Shown: positions 52,775-64,000, counted from the first letter of the stretch. The stretch: 64,000 nucleotides of DNA from Neocallimastix lanati (nom. inval.) (GCA_016946835.1 JACVTC010000125.1:87501-151500), one strand, 5' to 3'. Notes: a model not told the origin generated them from the sequence alone. Translations and numbers: made by a program.

Positions 52775-54172
52775 ATAGGTTTCATTTCTATCTTCATATG
52801 AGTATAAAAAACCAGTTATAACTAGTAATAATATTAATAATATATAATTTATAGCATTATTTATTAATATTTCATATTTAAGCAGTATTTAAAATTTATA
52901 AAGTAATTTTATATTAAATGTTTATATATATATGACAATTGAATTAAATATAATTGTATTTGTGCTATATTAAGACAATACCTTCAATAAAAACTATATA
53001 AAAAACACCTATTACATAAATTAATAAAACTCTCTTATCCCTTTTTATGGTTAAGAAATTTTTTAATAATAAAACTTTTAATTGTGAAAGCTTTTATATA
53101 AAAATAATTAAATATAATTTTAGTATTATTAATTTATTTAAAATATCAAAAAAAGTAATAATAATAATAATAAATAAATAAATAAATAAAAATTAATAAT
53201 AATAATAATAATTATAATAAAAATATTAATATAATTTTTAAATATATAATACCATCATGTTTATTCTAAAGAGTTTGAATCTTTTTTTTTTTTTATTTTA
53301 ATATTTATATTTGTTTTATTTAAAATTATTTCTTCTTATTTATATATATATATATATATATTTTTTTTTTTTTTAATTTTTAAATAATTATCTAAATTTG
53401 TTATGCTATTTTGATTTATTTAAATTTGTTTTGCTTCTAATTACTTTATTTCGATTTCAATTTATGAAGTAGTATTATTTATTAATTATAAACTAAATTA
53501 TATATTTTCTATTTATAATTTGTTTATTTTTTTTTTTTTTTCAAAGAAGTAAAATATCGGAAAAACTCTTTCTTTATATACCTTTCTAATATAATATATT
53601 ATATATTTTTTTTTCCTTTTTTTTTTTTTTTGTTTAAAATAAATTAAAATTATAATTAATTTTTAATTTATACAAAATAAAAAAGAAACAGACATATTAA
53701 CTCTATTAATTAATAAATATTTAATATTAAATGATTCTTTATTTCTATTTTATAAATATTTAATATTAAATGATTTTTTATTTATTTAATTTAATCTATT
53801 TATGGTTATTGATAATTTAGAAATTAAAGTTATAAAAGTGTAAATAAATATAAATAAGATTTATTTTTGTGTATTCTAGACTATTTTGTGTAATTCTTTA
53901 TTGTCAGAAATATAAATATAATTTACATTAAATAATATAAATTAATGTAGTCACGTTGATTAGTATGAATAAAATATACATAAGCCACACTATATTTACT
54001 ATATAATGTTGACTAAACATAAAATATTGTTATGTACACTTTAAAATATTTTTTATATAATAAAATATTCTTTAACATTTATTCATATTATAAATAAATG
54101 ATAAATTAATGAAAATTCTTAAGAAGTTTTAGAATTAAATGAAATAAAAAAAAAAAAAAAAAAAAAAAAAAA

Positions 54173-54187
54173 GGCGTTCTTAACGCC
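54173..54187. other. GC-rich perfect hairpin
   Basis: GGCGTT, loop CTT, AACGCC: a six-pair stem made mostly of G:C in DNA that is otherwise nearly all A/T, directly after a poly-A run. Confidence 0.5.
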
Positions 54188-54440
54188 AACATAAAACACC
54201 GGAATTACTAAGAAATCTTTTGTGCAACATTCATAAATAAAATATAAAATGAATATTATTTATTTATTTTTTTAGATATTTTATTATATTATTTGTATTA
54301 TTAATATTATTTAAATTATATATATAATAATTATTTAGTCTTAATTATATATAAATAAATTCCAATAAAAATTAATTGTTCCTTTTTTTTTTTATAAATA
54401 AAAAAAAAATTTATATATATATATAAATTTAATTAATATG

Positions 54441-54566
54441 TATGTCAGAGCGCCAAATCCTGAATACTCAGTAAGTCTGTCCAACAGTGACATTATGTTG
54501 TTACTACCTAAATATTCCTACTGCCCCTTGAAGGAGGGTCTAGAACTAAGGGCAGTGACAAGAAAT
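54441..54566. other. non-coding GC island with stem-loop
   Basis: About 125 bases of roughly balanced base composition surrounded by near-pure A/T. ACTGCCCCTT (54520-54529) pairs with AAGGGCAGT (54548-54556) with one bulge. A nested CCTT-G-AAGG hairpin (54526-54534) competes with it. No open frame of note. It could be an RNA gene, a relic of an inserted element or a gene fragment. I do not recognise it as tRNA or 5S rRNA. Confidence 0.35.
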
Positions 54567-54872
54567 AAAATAAAATAAAATAAAATAAAATTTTTTGTGT
54601 AACATTGGTCTTTTTTTTAAAAAAAACAATTTTTTTTATTTGTTTTTTTTTTTTAGATATTTTATTATATTATTTATTGTTAAATATCACAGTTATGTGT
54701 TTAATTACATTGTACATTATACTACATCATTAAGTGTAAAATATTTTTTTATTCGATAATTAATGCAGTGTAACGTTAAATGTTACCAATAATGTTAGAC
54801 TAGAAAATAAATATAAATAACATGTAATAACATATTCTTAAATGAAGAAGGTCTTTCTAAATGTAAAAGCAA

Positions 54873-54903
<31 letters not shown>

Positions 54904-55237
54904 ACACATAATAAAATATAAATATCATTTCTGAATTTAAGTGTTATATTTAACATTTATATTGTTTACATTATTTATATTATTTAAATAATATATATTA
55001 TAATTATTTAGTTTTTAATTATATATAAATAAACACTAATATTATTATTTAGTTATTTTTTTTTTTTGTTTTTGTTTCATTTTTTTTTTTATTTTTATTT
55101 TTATTTTTTTATTTTTTTATTTTTATTTTTTATTTTTATTTTTATTTTTAATTTTTTTTATAGAAATTAAAAAAAATATTATTTTACCATACAAATTAAA
55201 AAAATAATTATAAATATATTATATATAAAAATTAATA

Positions 55238-55273
<36 letters not shown>

Positions 55274-55599
55274 CAGTTTTAGCATTAAATGAAAATAATG
55301 AAAAATGTAATTCAGTTAATGTGTTATTTAATTTTTAATTTAAAGGTGTCAATTTACGATAGAATACAACTTGTATCAATTTTATATAAAAAAATTAAAA
55401 TATTTTAATTAATTAAAAAATTAAAGTCATAATAATACATATATATATTTAAAAAATGTTTACGTAATATATATATATATATAAATAAATGTTAATCAAT
55501 AGTTCATTATTATTACAATACTGTTCCAGTAAAAATAATAGTGATATAAATTTAATATAGTTAAATATATATTTAATAATACTAATAATAATAATAGAA

Positions 55600-56366
55600 T
55601 GAAAATATTTTAACACGAAAAATGCTCTTTTCAATTCATATCCACAGCACACCTCAGTTAATGAGGTGACACCTGCTTCTTTTTTATATATTTTATTTAC
55701 ATCAGCATCATGATCAATTAAATATTTTACTAAATTTTAATTTCTACTCGTACAAGTATTAAATAGTGAAATTTCAACGCAATTATTTGTTTTATTTATA
55801 TTTAATCAATGTTAAATTTAATATTTTACTAAATTGTAATTTCCATTTTTACATACAACAAATAATGGGGTCTCTTTTTATATATATATATATCAGCACC
55901 ATGTTCAATAAAATATATAATCAGAGTTTCATTTTCAACTTTACATGCGAAATTTAAATAATGTATACTCTCAATTTTTTTTTAATTTTTATTTAAATTT
56001 TATTTTTTTAAAAATTGGAAAAGATAATGATATCTTATAATTGTTTTGAAATAGTAACCATTTAATAAGGTCATTATCATAAAAACTAAATTTATCAAAA
56101 ATAATACCTAATAAACGAATATCATATTTTATGAAATTTTTAATTAAAGAAGATATATATATATATATATTTTTTTTGCAATTGTCTATTGTAAATTTTA
56201 ATCATTCGTAAAAAAGGTTTTATTATAAATTTCGAACACTCTATTTTTTTTTAGCTTTATCGTTTTTATTTTTATTGATATTAAGATTATATTTATTTAA
56301 TAAATCTTTTTTTGCATTTATTATTTTGGGGTATGTTGAATCAATTATCTTTTCTAATGAACTCAT
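55600..56366 (-). pseudogene. second-type ankyrin gene, pseudogene
   Basis: Starts MSSLEKIIDSTYPKIINAKK at 56366 and stops soon after (AKKK, stop). Further along come LIKNFIKYDIRLLGIIFDKF and YDNDLIKWLLFQN, then three recognisable ankyrin units in differing frames: HYLNFACKVENETLIIYFIE with HGADI; PIICC.KNGNYNLVKY; and SLFNTCTSRN...NLVKYLIDHDADVNKI, followed by TEVCCGYE. The HGADIN-type 33-residue unit is the canonical form, unlike the 39-residue units of the 12-38 kb array, so this is a different gene family. Multiple frameshifts, one in a TA dinucleotide run, and several stops show it is dead. Confidence 0.75.
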
Positions 56367-56700
56367 TTACGTACTTTTATTATTATTAACATTATTAATA
56401 TATATAACTCTTCATTACTATTAATGAAAATGTATATATTTTATTATTTGTGTTATTATTTATATTATATTATTATAATTATATAATTATAAATATAACT
56501 CTTTATTATTGTAATTTATAATTAAAATTATATATAAAAATCTTATTATTATTTTTATTATTAGTGTTATATTATTGTTTATTAATACTATATTATATAT
56601 ACCTTTTAATTATTATTATTATTTTTATTATTAGTATTATATTATTGTTTTAATACTATAATAAGAAATGCATACCTTTTAATTATTGTTATAATTTTAA

Positions 56701-57430
56701 ATATTAGCAATATATGCATATGTTTATCAATTAACAACATAGCTTTTTTGAACATTAATAATAATAATATAAGCATATATTGCTAATATATGTATATTTA
56801 TGCTATGGTTATGCTAAAACTATGCATATATATTTTATTTATTTTTTAATTTTTTATTTTATTTTTATTTTTATTTTATTTTTTATTTTATTTTTATTTT
56901 TATTTTATTTTTATTTTTATTTTATTTTTTATTTTATTTTTATTTTTATTTTATTTTTATTTTTATTTTATTTTTTATTTTATTTTTATTTTTATTTTAT
57001 TTTTTATTTTATTTTTATTTTTATTTTATTTTTATTTTTATTTTATTTTTATTTTTATTTTATTTTTTTTATTTTTATTTTTGATGAAAATGGTAGAGTT
57101 TTTAAATGGTATAGTTTTAGCATCAAACACCTTTGTTGTTCATCTATTAATATGGGCTTCCAAATAAAGACATATTGTATTTGTATGCCAAATATATGCA
57201 TTTTATGTTCAAAAACATAGTCATTTTTGCAGAATGTTTATATATATATATATATTAGCAAAATGTGTTGCAAAATGGCATACAAATACAATCATTCAAC
57301 CATATTGTTCATAAAAATAATATATGCAGAAATATAGCTAAGTTATGCAAAACCTAGCTAGTTGAACAACATATGTTTTTGATCGTTCAACTGGTCAAAA
57401 ACATGCTCAAAATTCTAAAAAAAAAAACTA
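56701..57430. mobile_element. possible foldback/MITE-like element
   Basis: Two separate perfect 17-bp inverted repeats: 56701-56717 with 56773-56789 (arm ATATTAGCAATATATGC), and 57174-57190 with 57276-57292 (arm ATTGTATTTGTATGCCA). GTTGAAC/GTTCAAC at 57361-57391 forms a third. Between them lies a TTTTATTTTTA array (56826-57085). The segment is less AT-extreme than its surroundings, has many TATGC/GCATA words and no coding capacity. Terminal repeats and a target-site duplication were not identified, so the mobile nature is only suggested. Confidence 0.35.
56826..57085. repeat. TTTTATTTTTA minisatellite
   Basis: About 260 bases of tandem TTTTATTTTTATTTTTA-type units with a higher-order pattern (TTTTATTTTTTATTTTA interspersed). 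Confidence 0.9.
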
Positions 57431-57894
57431 ATATATTATTATTATTATTATTTATTATTTATTTTATTTTTATAATTATAAAACATATCTATTAAATATT
57501 GTTACATATATATATATCTTTTAATTATTATTATTATTATTTATTATAATTATTATTATTATTTAATATAAATATTATTATTATAATAATTATAATAATT
57601 AATAATATTATTATTTAATATAAATATTATTATTATAATAATTATAATAATTAATAATAATTAATAATTATTATAATTATTCATTGTTATTATTTTATTA
57701 TTGTTATTGTAATTTTTGTAATTATTGTAATTATTAGTATAATTAATATTATTACACTTTATAATTTTGATAAACTATTTTTATATTGTTAATTCATTTA
57801 AGGGGTCAAAAATTAATATAATGTTATTTAAAAAAAAAATAAAAAAAAAAAATAATAATAAAAATTATCCAAATTTTAAGTAACTAATAATTTT

Positions 57895-58035
57895 AGTTAC
57901 TTTTATTTTTAATAATTATCATTTTAAATAACTTTTATTTTTAATAATTATCATTTTAAATAACTTTTATTTTAAATAATTATCATTTTAAATAACTTTT
58001 ATTTTTAATAATTATCATTTTAAATAACAATTATT
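57895..58035. repeat. 31-bp minisatellite
   Basis: Four tandem units of TAACTTTTATTTTTAATAAT plus TATCATTTTAAA, followed by degenerate TAACTATTATTTAAAA relatives to about 58135. Confidence 0.8.
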
Positions 58036-58240
58036 TTTAATTACTATTATTTAAAATAAATACTATTTAAAATAAGTATTATTTAAAATAACTATTATTT
58101 TAAATAGCTATTATTTTCAATAGCTATTATTACATATTAATTTAAGATATTCAAAGGATAAAATTAATATTATCCAAAAAAGATCGCTTTTCCTTTTTAG
58201 GTGAATAGAAATTTTTAGTTATAAACAATGAATAATTTAA

Positions 58241-58271
<31 letters not shown>

Positions 58272-58457
58272 TTTTTCCAAAAATTAAATAATCATAATAA
58301 TACATTAATAATACATTAATATAATTTTAAAAGTCTATAAATGTAAAACAATTATAAATAAATTGAAAAATAAGGATTAATATTTATATATTAATAGGCA
58401 AATAATTTATTTTTATCTATTATTATTCATTTTAAATTATTTATTAGTATTAACAAC

Positions 58458-58498
<41 letters not shown>

Positions 58499-58503
58499 AA
58501 TTA

Positions 58504-58557
<54 letters not shown>

Positions 58558-59664
58558 TAAATATGCTTATTAGATAGTACTAATATATATATTTTTTTAT
58601 ATAGAAAACTAATTCTTATGATTATTTATTTGAAATTTAAAAGTCATTCAAATAAACAATAATAAAGATATATAAATATAATGAGTTAAGATATATTGAC
58701 TCATAATATTTTCCATTTTCTAATTTTTGAGTAGTATCTTTATTTGTATGTTGTCTGTGAAATAATTAAAAATAATAATATTTAATTGTGGATAACTTCA
58801 AATATTAACATAGATATAATAACAATAGATTTTGTAATGATACATTTAATAATATTAAAAAAATATATTTTTAATGTTTTTTTTTTTTTTTTTTTTTTTT
58901 TAGATTATAAATCATTATTTAATAACCAAATTATATAAATTTATATATATATATTATTTTTAACAAATTATATATGAACTTTGTTTTAAATAATTTAGCA
59001 ACATTTAAATTATTTTTGTTTAACATTATCTTTCCATTTAGTATTTGAATTAAGGAAAATAAAAATTAATATAAATTGATAAAAAATAATATATTCAATA
59101 GCGGTATGTTTTTTTCAATAATTTTATTTTTTAATATTAATCATTTATATTAATATTGAATATTGTTTTTTTATTGTGGAAATCTTTTAAAATTTTCATA
59201 TGAATTTTTCCATTTAATATTAAAATATTTTAAAAAAAAAAAAATGAAAAAATAAATAAATAAATGAATAAATAAAAAATAAATAAAAATAAATAAAAAA
59301 TAAATAAAAATAAATAAAAATAAATAAATAAAAAAATTAAAAATTAGTTTTAATATATTTTAAATCTTAATAAATATAAAAATTTTTATAAATATTCTAT
59401 ATGATTTTATTGATTTTCATAAATTAAAAGTTAACAATACTAAGCATGTGTGTTATATTAAATAATTAATTTTAGCATTTACTTAACCATTTTTTTTTTT
59501 TTTGAAGATATATAAATATGATGAATTTTTCTCTAATAAAAAATTTTTTTTGTATATTAAATATAGTAACGATAATAAATAATTTATATTAAAATTGTTA
59601 TATATATTTATTATAGATTAATATAAGAGAAATAATTAAAAGTATTTTTTATTTTATAATAAAA

Positions 59665-61771
59665 ATGAATTACTATTTTTACTTTACAACTCTAGCTATT
59701 TCATTCGTATCAATTGCCAATACATTCACATTACCGTATGTATCCCTTAATAATAATTATTCAATAATTAATTATTAATATCAATATTATATATGTTACT
59801 CAAATATTTTTATTTAATAACTAATGGTTTACTCTCTTACATATATATTTAATATTTTATCTATTTACATTTAATTTCAAATTCTGTTTTCTTTTGAAAA
59901 TTAAAAATAAAAAATGTTTTTATATTTACATATATATATGTATTAATATATAATATAGTGGAAATTTCTTTTCAGGAATAATTGATAAAATTACTGGTTC
60001 TGATAACAGTGTCGATGTTCCACAAAAAGGAGGTAATTTTGAATTAGATGTTTCTAGTAACACTGATTTCTCAATTAACTTAGCCGGTAATCCAACCACT
60101 GGATATCAATGGTATTTAGACAATGAAGAGGAAGTTAAGGCTTCCAGTATTGTTCTCATTGGTCAAAATTTTACCCAAAAAAAGAACTCTGGAAAAGTGG
60201 ACGGTACCAGTGGTAACTTTGTCTTCAGTTTTAAAGCTAATGAAGTCTGCGGTAAGGAATTACCAAAGTTATCCTTTGTTTACAAGAGATCCTGGGAAAC
60301 TGAAGCTCCAGCAGCTACCTCTGAAATTACATTAAAGGTCGATTGTGAAAAGAAACAACAAAAAATGATGGAAGCTGATGGTAGTTTAGATATTGCTGTT
60401 AAAGTTGACGAACCATTCCAAGTTAAGCTAGCAGGTAATCCAACTACCGGTTATTCTTGGGTTTTAAAGAATATTGATGAAATCAGCGCTTCCCCATTTA
60501 TTGAACAGTTAAGTAACAACTACATTACTGACGAAAGTGAAGAAGGTATGGTTGGTGTCGGTGGTACTTTTATTTTTGAATTTGAAGTTTCCAAAGAGGC
60601 TTGTGGTCAAAATTTACCAAAATTAGTTTTCAACTATGAAAAACCATGGGAAAATGATGAACCAGTTCAAACTGCTGAATATACCTTAAAATTAGATGAA
60701 GAAGAATGTGAAGCTTCCACGGATGATGAAGACGACCAACAACATTATGAAGATAAAATTATTGAAGTTAAAAATGGTGAAAATTTCACTGTCAAATTAG
60801 AAGGTAATCCAACGACTGGCTACTCTTGGTTATTAGCTAATGAAGAAGAAATTGCTGCTTCTGGTGTTGTCGAAAAGGTTAAGGAAGATTTCATTGAAGG
60901 TGAACATAAGGATGAAATGGATGGTGTTAGTGGTACCTTCACTTTTGAATTCAAGGTTAATAATGCCTGTGGTATTAAATTACCAAAATTATCTTTTGTT
61001 TACAAGCAACCATGGAATGAAGAAGAAGCTAACGCTGAAAAGACTGAATACACTTTAAAGTTAAATGATGATGAAGATTGTGCTCAAGTTGCTATTGAAA
61101 CTAATGAGATTGAAGTTAAAAACAATGAAACTTTCACTATTCAACTAGGAGGTAACCCAACTACTGGTTATTCTTGGTTATTAGCCAATGAAGAAGAAAT
61201 TACTGCCTCTGGTACTGTTGAAAAGGTTAAGGAAGATTATGTTGAAGATGGACACGACGAAGAAATGGATGGTGTTAGTGGTAACTTCGTCTTTGAATTC
61301 AAGGTTAATGATGCCTGTGGTAAGGAATTACCAAAATTATCTTTTGTTTACAAGCAACCATGGAATGAAGATGACACTAATGCTGAAAAGACTGAATACA
61401 CTTTAAAGTTAAGTGGTTGTGAACAAATTGAAACTAATGACAAAAAGGAAATTGATGTTAAAAGCAATGAAACTTTCACTGTTGAATTAGAAGGTAACCC
61501 AACTACTGGTTATTCTTGGTTATTAGTCAATGAAGAAGAAATTGCTGCCTCTGGTATTGTTGAAAAAGTTAAGGAAGATTATGTTGAAGATGGACACGAC
61601 GAAGAAATGGATGGTGTTAGTGGTAACTTCGTCTTTGAATTCAAGGTTAATGATGCCTGTGGTAAGGAATTACCAAAATTATCTTTTGTTTACAAGCAAC
61701 CATGGAATGAAGATGATACAGATGCTGAAAAAGCTGAATATACCTTAGTTTTAAAGGATACATGCAACTAA
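59665..61771 (+). CDS. secreted protein with five chagasin-like (I42) domains
   Basis: Exon 1 (59665-59735) encodes MNYYFYFTTLAISFVSIANT, a signal peptide. The intron 59736-59958 has a GTATGT donor; the ATATAG acceptor is chosen because it keeps the phase, while the later TTTTCAG would give a stop. Exon 2 runs 59959-61771, for 627 residues in all. Five tandem domains of about 114-120 residues each carry the chagasin loops: NPTTGY(Q/S)W at about residues 68, 184, 307, 423 and 537; a central G(V)(G/S)G(T/N)F loop; and R/K/Q-x-W (RSWE, KPWE, QPWN). Each domain also has a conserved Cys before LPKL. Chagasin-type proteins inhibit papain-family cysteine peptidases, and these loops fill the active-site cleft. 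Secretion suggests inhibition of external peptidases, or of the fungus's own. Domains 3-5 are most alike, and domain 1 has the most diverged central loop. No dockerin or anchor is seen. Confidence 0.9.
59736..59958 (+). other. intron of the chagasin-like gene
   Basis: A 223-base, very AT-rich intron that separates the signal peptide from the inhibitor domains. The donor is GTATGT. The acceptor at 59957-59958 is inferred from reading frame and joins TLP to GNFFSGIIDKITG. Confidence 0.7.
61227..61375 (+). repeat. near-identical internal repeat in the chagasin gene
   Basis: This stretch of domain 4 matches 61569-61717 in domain 5 at nucleotide level with almost no differences, offset 342 bases (114 codons). 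Domains 1-3 differ much more. It indicates a recent duplication or conversion. Confidence 0.85.
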
Positions 61772-61890
61772 ATTAAAAGAAAATAAAAAAAAAAATTTTT
61801 TTTTCTTTTTCATTTTTCATAAAGAAAATTTAATTTATATACCAAAGTAGAACTTTTAAAAAAAATAATAGTATAAAAATAGACTGTAAA

Positions 61891-61930
<40 letters not shown>

Positions 61931-63573
61931 TATTAAAAAAAAAAAAAAAAGGATTATTTATCATAAATAAAATAAAGAAGAATAATTATAATAAAATATA
62001 TATTTATTGTTTATTCATTATTATTAATCAATAATTTCTCATTTTATGTTAATTTTTATATTACTTTATTAAATCACATTATTTTTGTTATTATTTGTAT
62101 TGATCATAATATTTACTAGCTTTTTTTTTTCTTTTTTTTTTTTTTTTTTTTTTCATTTGAAAATATAATATTTATTTCAAATATTAATATATTTTAATAA
62201 AATACCTTTCATTTTATGAAAATCTATTATTATTGTGTTCTTTGTATTATTTATAAAAAATTTTAATTTATCTAAAGATATATAATTATATTAGGTTTTA
62301 TATTATTTACATTTTTACATTATAAGATAAAAATATTAAAAATTTTATTATATCTATATAAGTACAATTTATTTAAATATATTACTTATTATTATAGTAA
62401 AAAATTATATACTATAAGGTGTTAAACATAAAGCAAATAAAAAAGTATATATATATATATATATAAAGTAAATAACTAATTTGTCTATTCTACTTAAATT
62501 ATGATTAAATTTTTAAAAATATATTTTATAAATTATTCAAAGAAAAAAATTTTTTTTAAATAAATAAAGAAATAATAATTTTTATGGTTATTTACAATAT
62601 AGAATTCAAATATAAGGGTTATATTTTATCTGTTATTTGCAATTTTAAGGTGTACCAAAAAAAATTTTTTAAGCATTAAATACTAAAGTGGAATATTTAA
62701 ATTTTTTTTCTTTTTTTGAAGAAAATTGTATTACGTCCTACAACCTTAAATCAAAACAAAAAGAAAAAATGTATTATAATTCTTTTTTTTTTTTTTTTTA
62801 ATTATTATTTTTTTTAAATAAAGTTAATTTATAAATTTATATTAATATTGTTAATCAAATATTTAATATTCTATTAAATCCAATAATTTAAATAATTATT
62901 ATTATATAATATATTGGAAACATATATTATTTTATTATATTATTTACTATCTATTTATTTAATTATTTATCTATTTATTCATTTATATTTTACTTTTTTT
63001 TTTTTTTTTGTTTTGATAAATAATTTATAAACTATTTTTTTTTTATTTATATTTTATTAAAACTATTAATAATAAAAAAAGAAAACTAGAAAATAAAAAT
63101 AATTATATATATAAAAAAAGAAATGAAATATTAAAATAAATACTTAAAAAAGGAAAAAACATTATTTTATATCATATATTAAAATAGAAAAAATATAAAT
63201 CAATTGTTATTTAAATAAAATAGATAATCAAAATAAAAGGTATACAATGTTAAAATAAAATAAATAAATAAATAAATAAATAGAATTATTAACTTTTAAT
63301 TACTTATGTTATTTTTATTTAATGTAACATTTGCTTTAATTTACTAACAATATTCGATAATTATTCTATTATTATCTTTTATTAATAATATATTATATAT
63401 ATATATATTTTATGTATAATTTATATTTATATTTTTATTCTTTACATCTTTCATCCATTGTTTTCAATAATAATAATAATATAATAATAATTATAATAAA
63501 TAAATAAATAAACCAATTAAAAAAACAATTATTTTTAATAAATTTCTTTCTATTAAATAAAAAAAAAAAAGTA
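61772..63573. other. AT-rich intergenic region
   Basis: 3' flank of the chagasin-like gene with an AAT tract (61891-61930), poly-A/T runs, TA repeats and AAAT repeats. No gene is seen. The last ~100 bases are the A-rich leader of the next gene. Confidence 0.6.
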
Positions 63574-63691
63574 ATGTCTGCTTCAAAAACTGACCGTATT
63601 GAAGAAGAAATTGATAGCAGTCGTTGTCATGGACAATGGCAAAAATTACCAAAATTAGCTAAAAAAATCTCGAAATATCCTAATTATTCAG
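63574..63691 (+). CDS. first exon of a gene running off the right edge, possibly TTC7/Ypp1-like
   Basis: ATG after an A-rich leader opens 39 codons reading MSASKTDRIEEEIDSSRCHG, then QWQKLPKLAKKISKYPNYS. The frame then meets G|GTTAGA, where an intron probably begins; without splicing a TAG follows at once. The pattern of an acidic helix, then a Cys, then QW..LP.L.K resembles the N-terminus of TTC7/Ypp1 proteins, the TPR scaffold subunit that holds PI4-kinase alpha at the plasma membrane. That match is from memory of the family's N-terminal pattern and covers fewer than 40 residues, so it is tentative. The donor GTTAGA is not the usual GTAAGT/GTATGT of the other genes here. The remainder of the window to 64000 would be intron. 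Confidence 0.5.
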
Positions 63692-64000
63692 GTTAGAATA
63701 AAGAAATAATAATAATAATAATAATAATAATAAAGAATGAACAATAATGATTATTAGTGTTGCTTTTTATGCGAATTAATATCAAATCTAATAAATAATA
63801 TTAAAAGTAATATGTGGATGAACATTAAATAAATGGAAAAACATCAGAAAGTATATAATAACAATAAAAATAAACAGTAAACAATAATAAAATAATTTCC
63901 AAGACATTCAATTTATTGAAATGATATTAAAATAATATAGAAAAACAAAAATATTCAAAATAATAAAAGTAAATACACTGGAAGATTGACATATATATTT

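Larger units (their letters stand above)
52889..55599. other. AT-rich intergenic region
   Basis: Upstream region of the ABCA gene, then about 2.7 kb of AT-rich DNA with poly-A (54147-54172 and 55240-55271), ATTTTT runs near 55090-55150 and the hairpin island at 54173-54566 (listed). The possible first ABCA exon is not identifiable by eye. Confidence 0.5.
56367..59664. other. AT-rich intergenic region with repeats
   Basis: Contains the inverted-repeat element at 56.70-57.43 kb, TTA/ATT microsatellites (58450-58560), a 31-base minisatellite at 57.9-58.03 kb and a poly-T run (about 58880-58901). The plus-strand open frame at 56780-57220 is mostly a translation of TTTTATTTTTA repeats and is rejected. 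Confidence 0.6.

Noticed and set aside
56780-57220. 146-codon plus-strand frame of F/I/Y/L residues
   Set aside because: It is a translation of a TTTTATTTTTA minisatellite; the short non-repetitive end does not resemble a protein.
59941-59980. Splice acceptor at TTTTCAG before GAATAATTG in the chagasin-like gene
   Set aside because: With the GTATGT donor it gives a frame that stops at once (TGA); the upstream ATATAG acceptor keeps the reading frame.
60123-61748. Plus-strand frames of ~72 codons starting MKKKLL within the chagasin-like gene
   Set aside because: They recur once per domain in a shifted frame and are shadows of the inhibitor repeats.

Overview
The window is extremely AT-rich DNA (well over 80% A+T by eye) with spliceosomal introns, long homopolymers, and AAAT/TTA satellites between sparse genes. 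The gene content (tandem ankyrin genes, a full-length ABCA-type transporter, a multi-domain chagasin-like inhibitor, a SnoaL-like protein, FLYWCH/MULE transposase relics and a small PP1-docking-like protein) fits a nuclear chromosome of an anaerobic gut fungus (Neocallimastigomycota). That assignment is an inference from composition and families. Dictyostelids and Plasmodium have similar composition but fit the gene content less well.

Layout. 0-11 kb: almost gene-free satellite-rich DNA, with one small gene at 3.2-3.5 kb. 11.3-11.8 kb: dead MULE transposase relic. 11.9-38.1 kb: nine tandem minus-strand members of one ankyrin family, called A to I here from left to right. A, B and I are pseudogenes. 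C and G have lost the C-terminal cap. D has a homopolymer frameshift at its N-terminus. E, F and H look complete. The copies are mosaics of one another and share 5' and 3' flanking blocks. 39.3-40.0 kb: relics of unrelated genes. 40.8-41.2 kb: SnoaL-like gene. 42.4-43.8 kb: a second, longer MULE relic, so the ankyrin array has a related transposase relic on each side. 47.9-52.8 kb: ABCA transporter in two exons, with an unresolved first exon. 54.2-57.4 kb: hairpin-rich islands, a second type of ankyrin pseudogene and a possible foldback element. 59.7-61.8 kb: two-exon gene for a secreted protein with five chagasin-like (I42) domains. 63.6 kb: first exon of a gene running off the right edge, perhaps TTC7/Ypp1-like.

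I see no operon-like or pathway link among the genes. The coherent biological system is the ankyrin array: about 3 kb units made of coding sequence, promoter block and 3' block, being duplicated, recombined by 39-residue units and lost. The most distinctive single gene is the secreted five-domain cysteine-peptidase inhibitor. I found no rRNA, tRNA or CRISPR.
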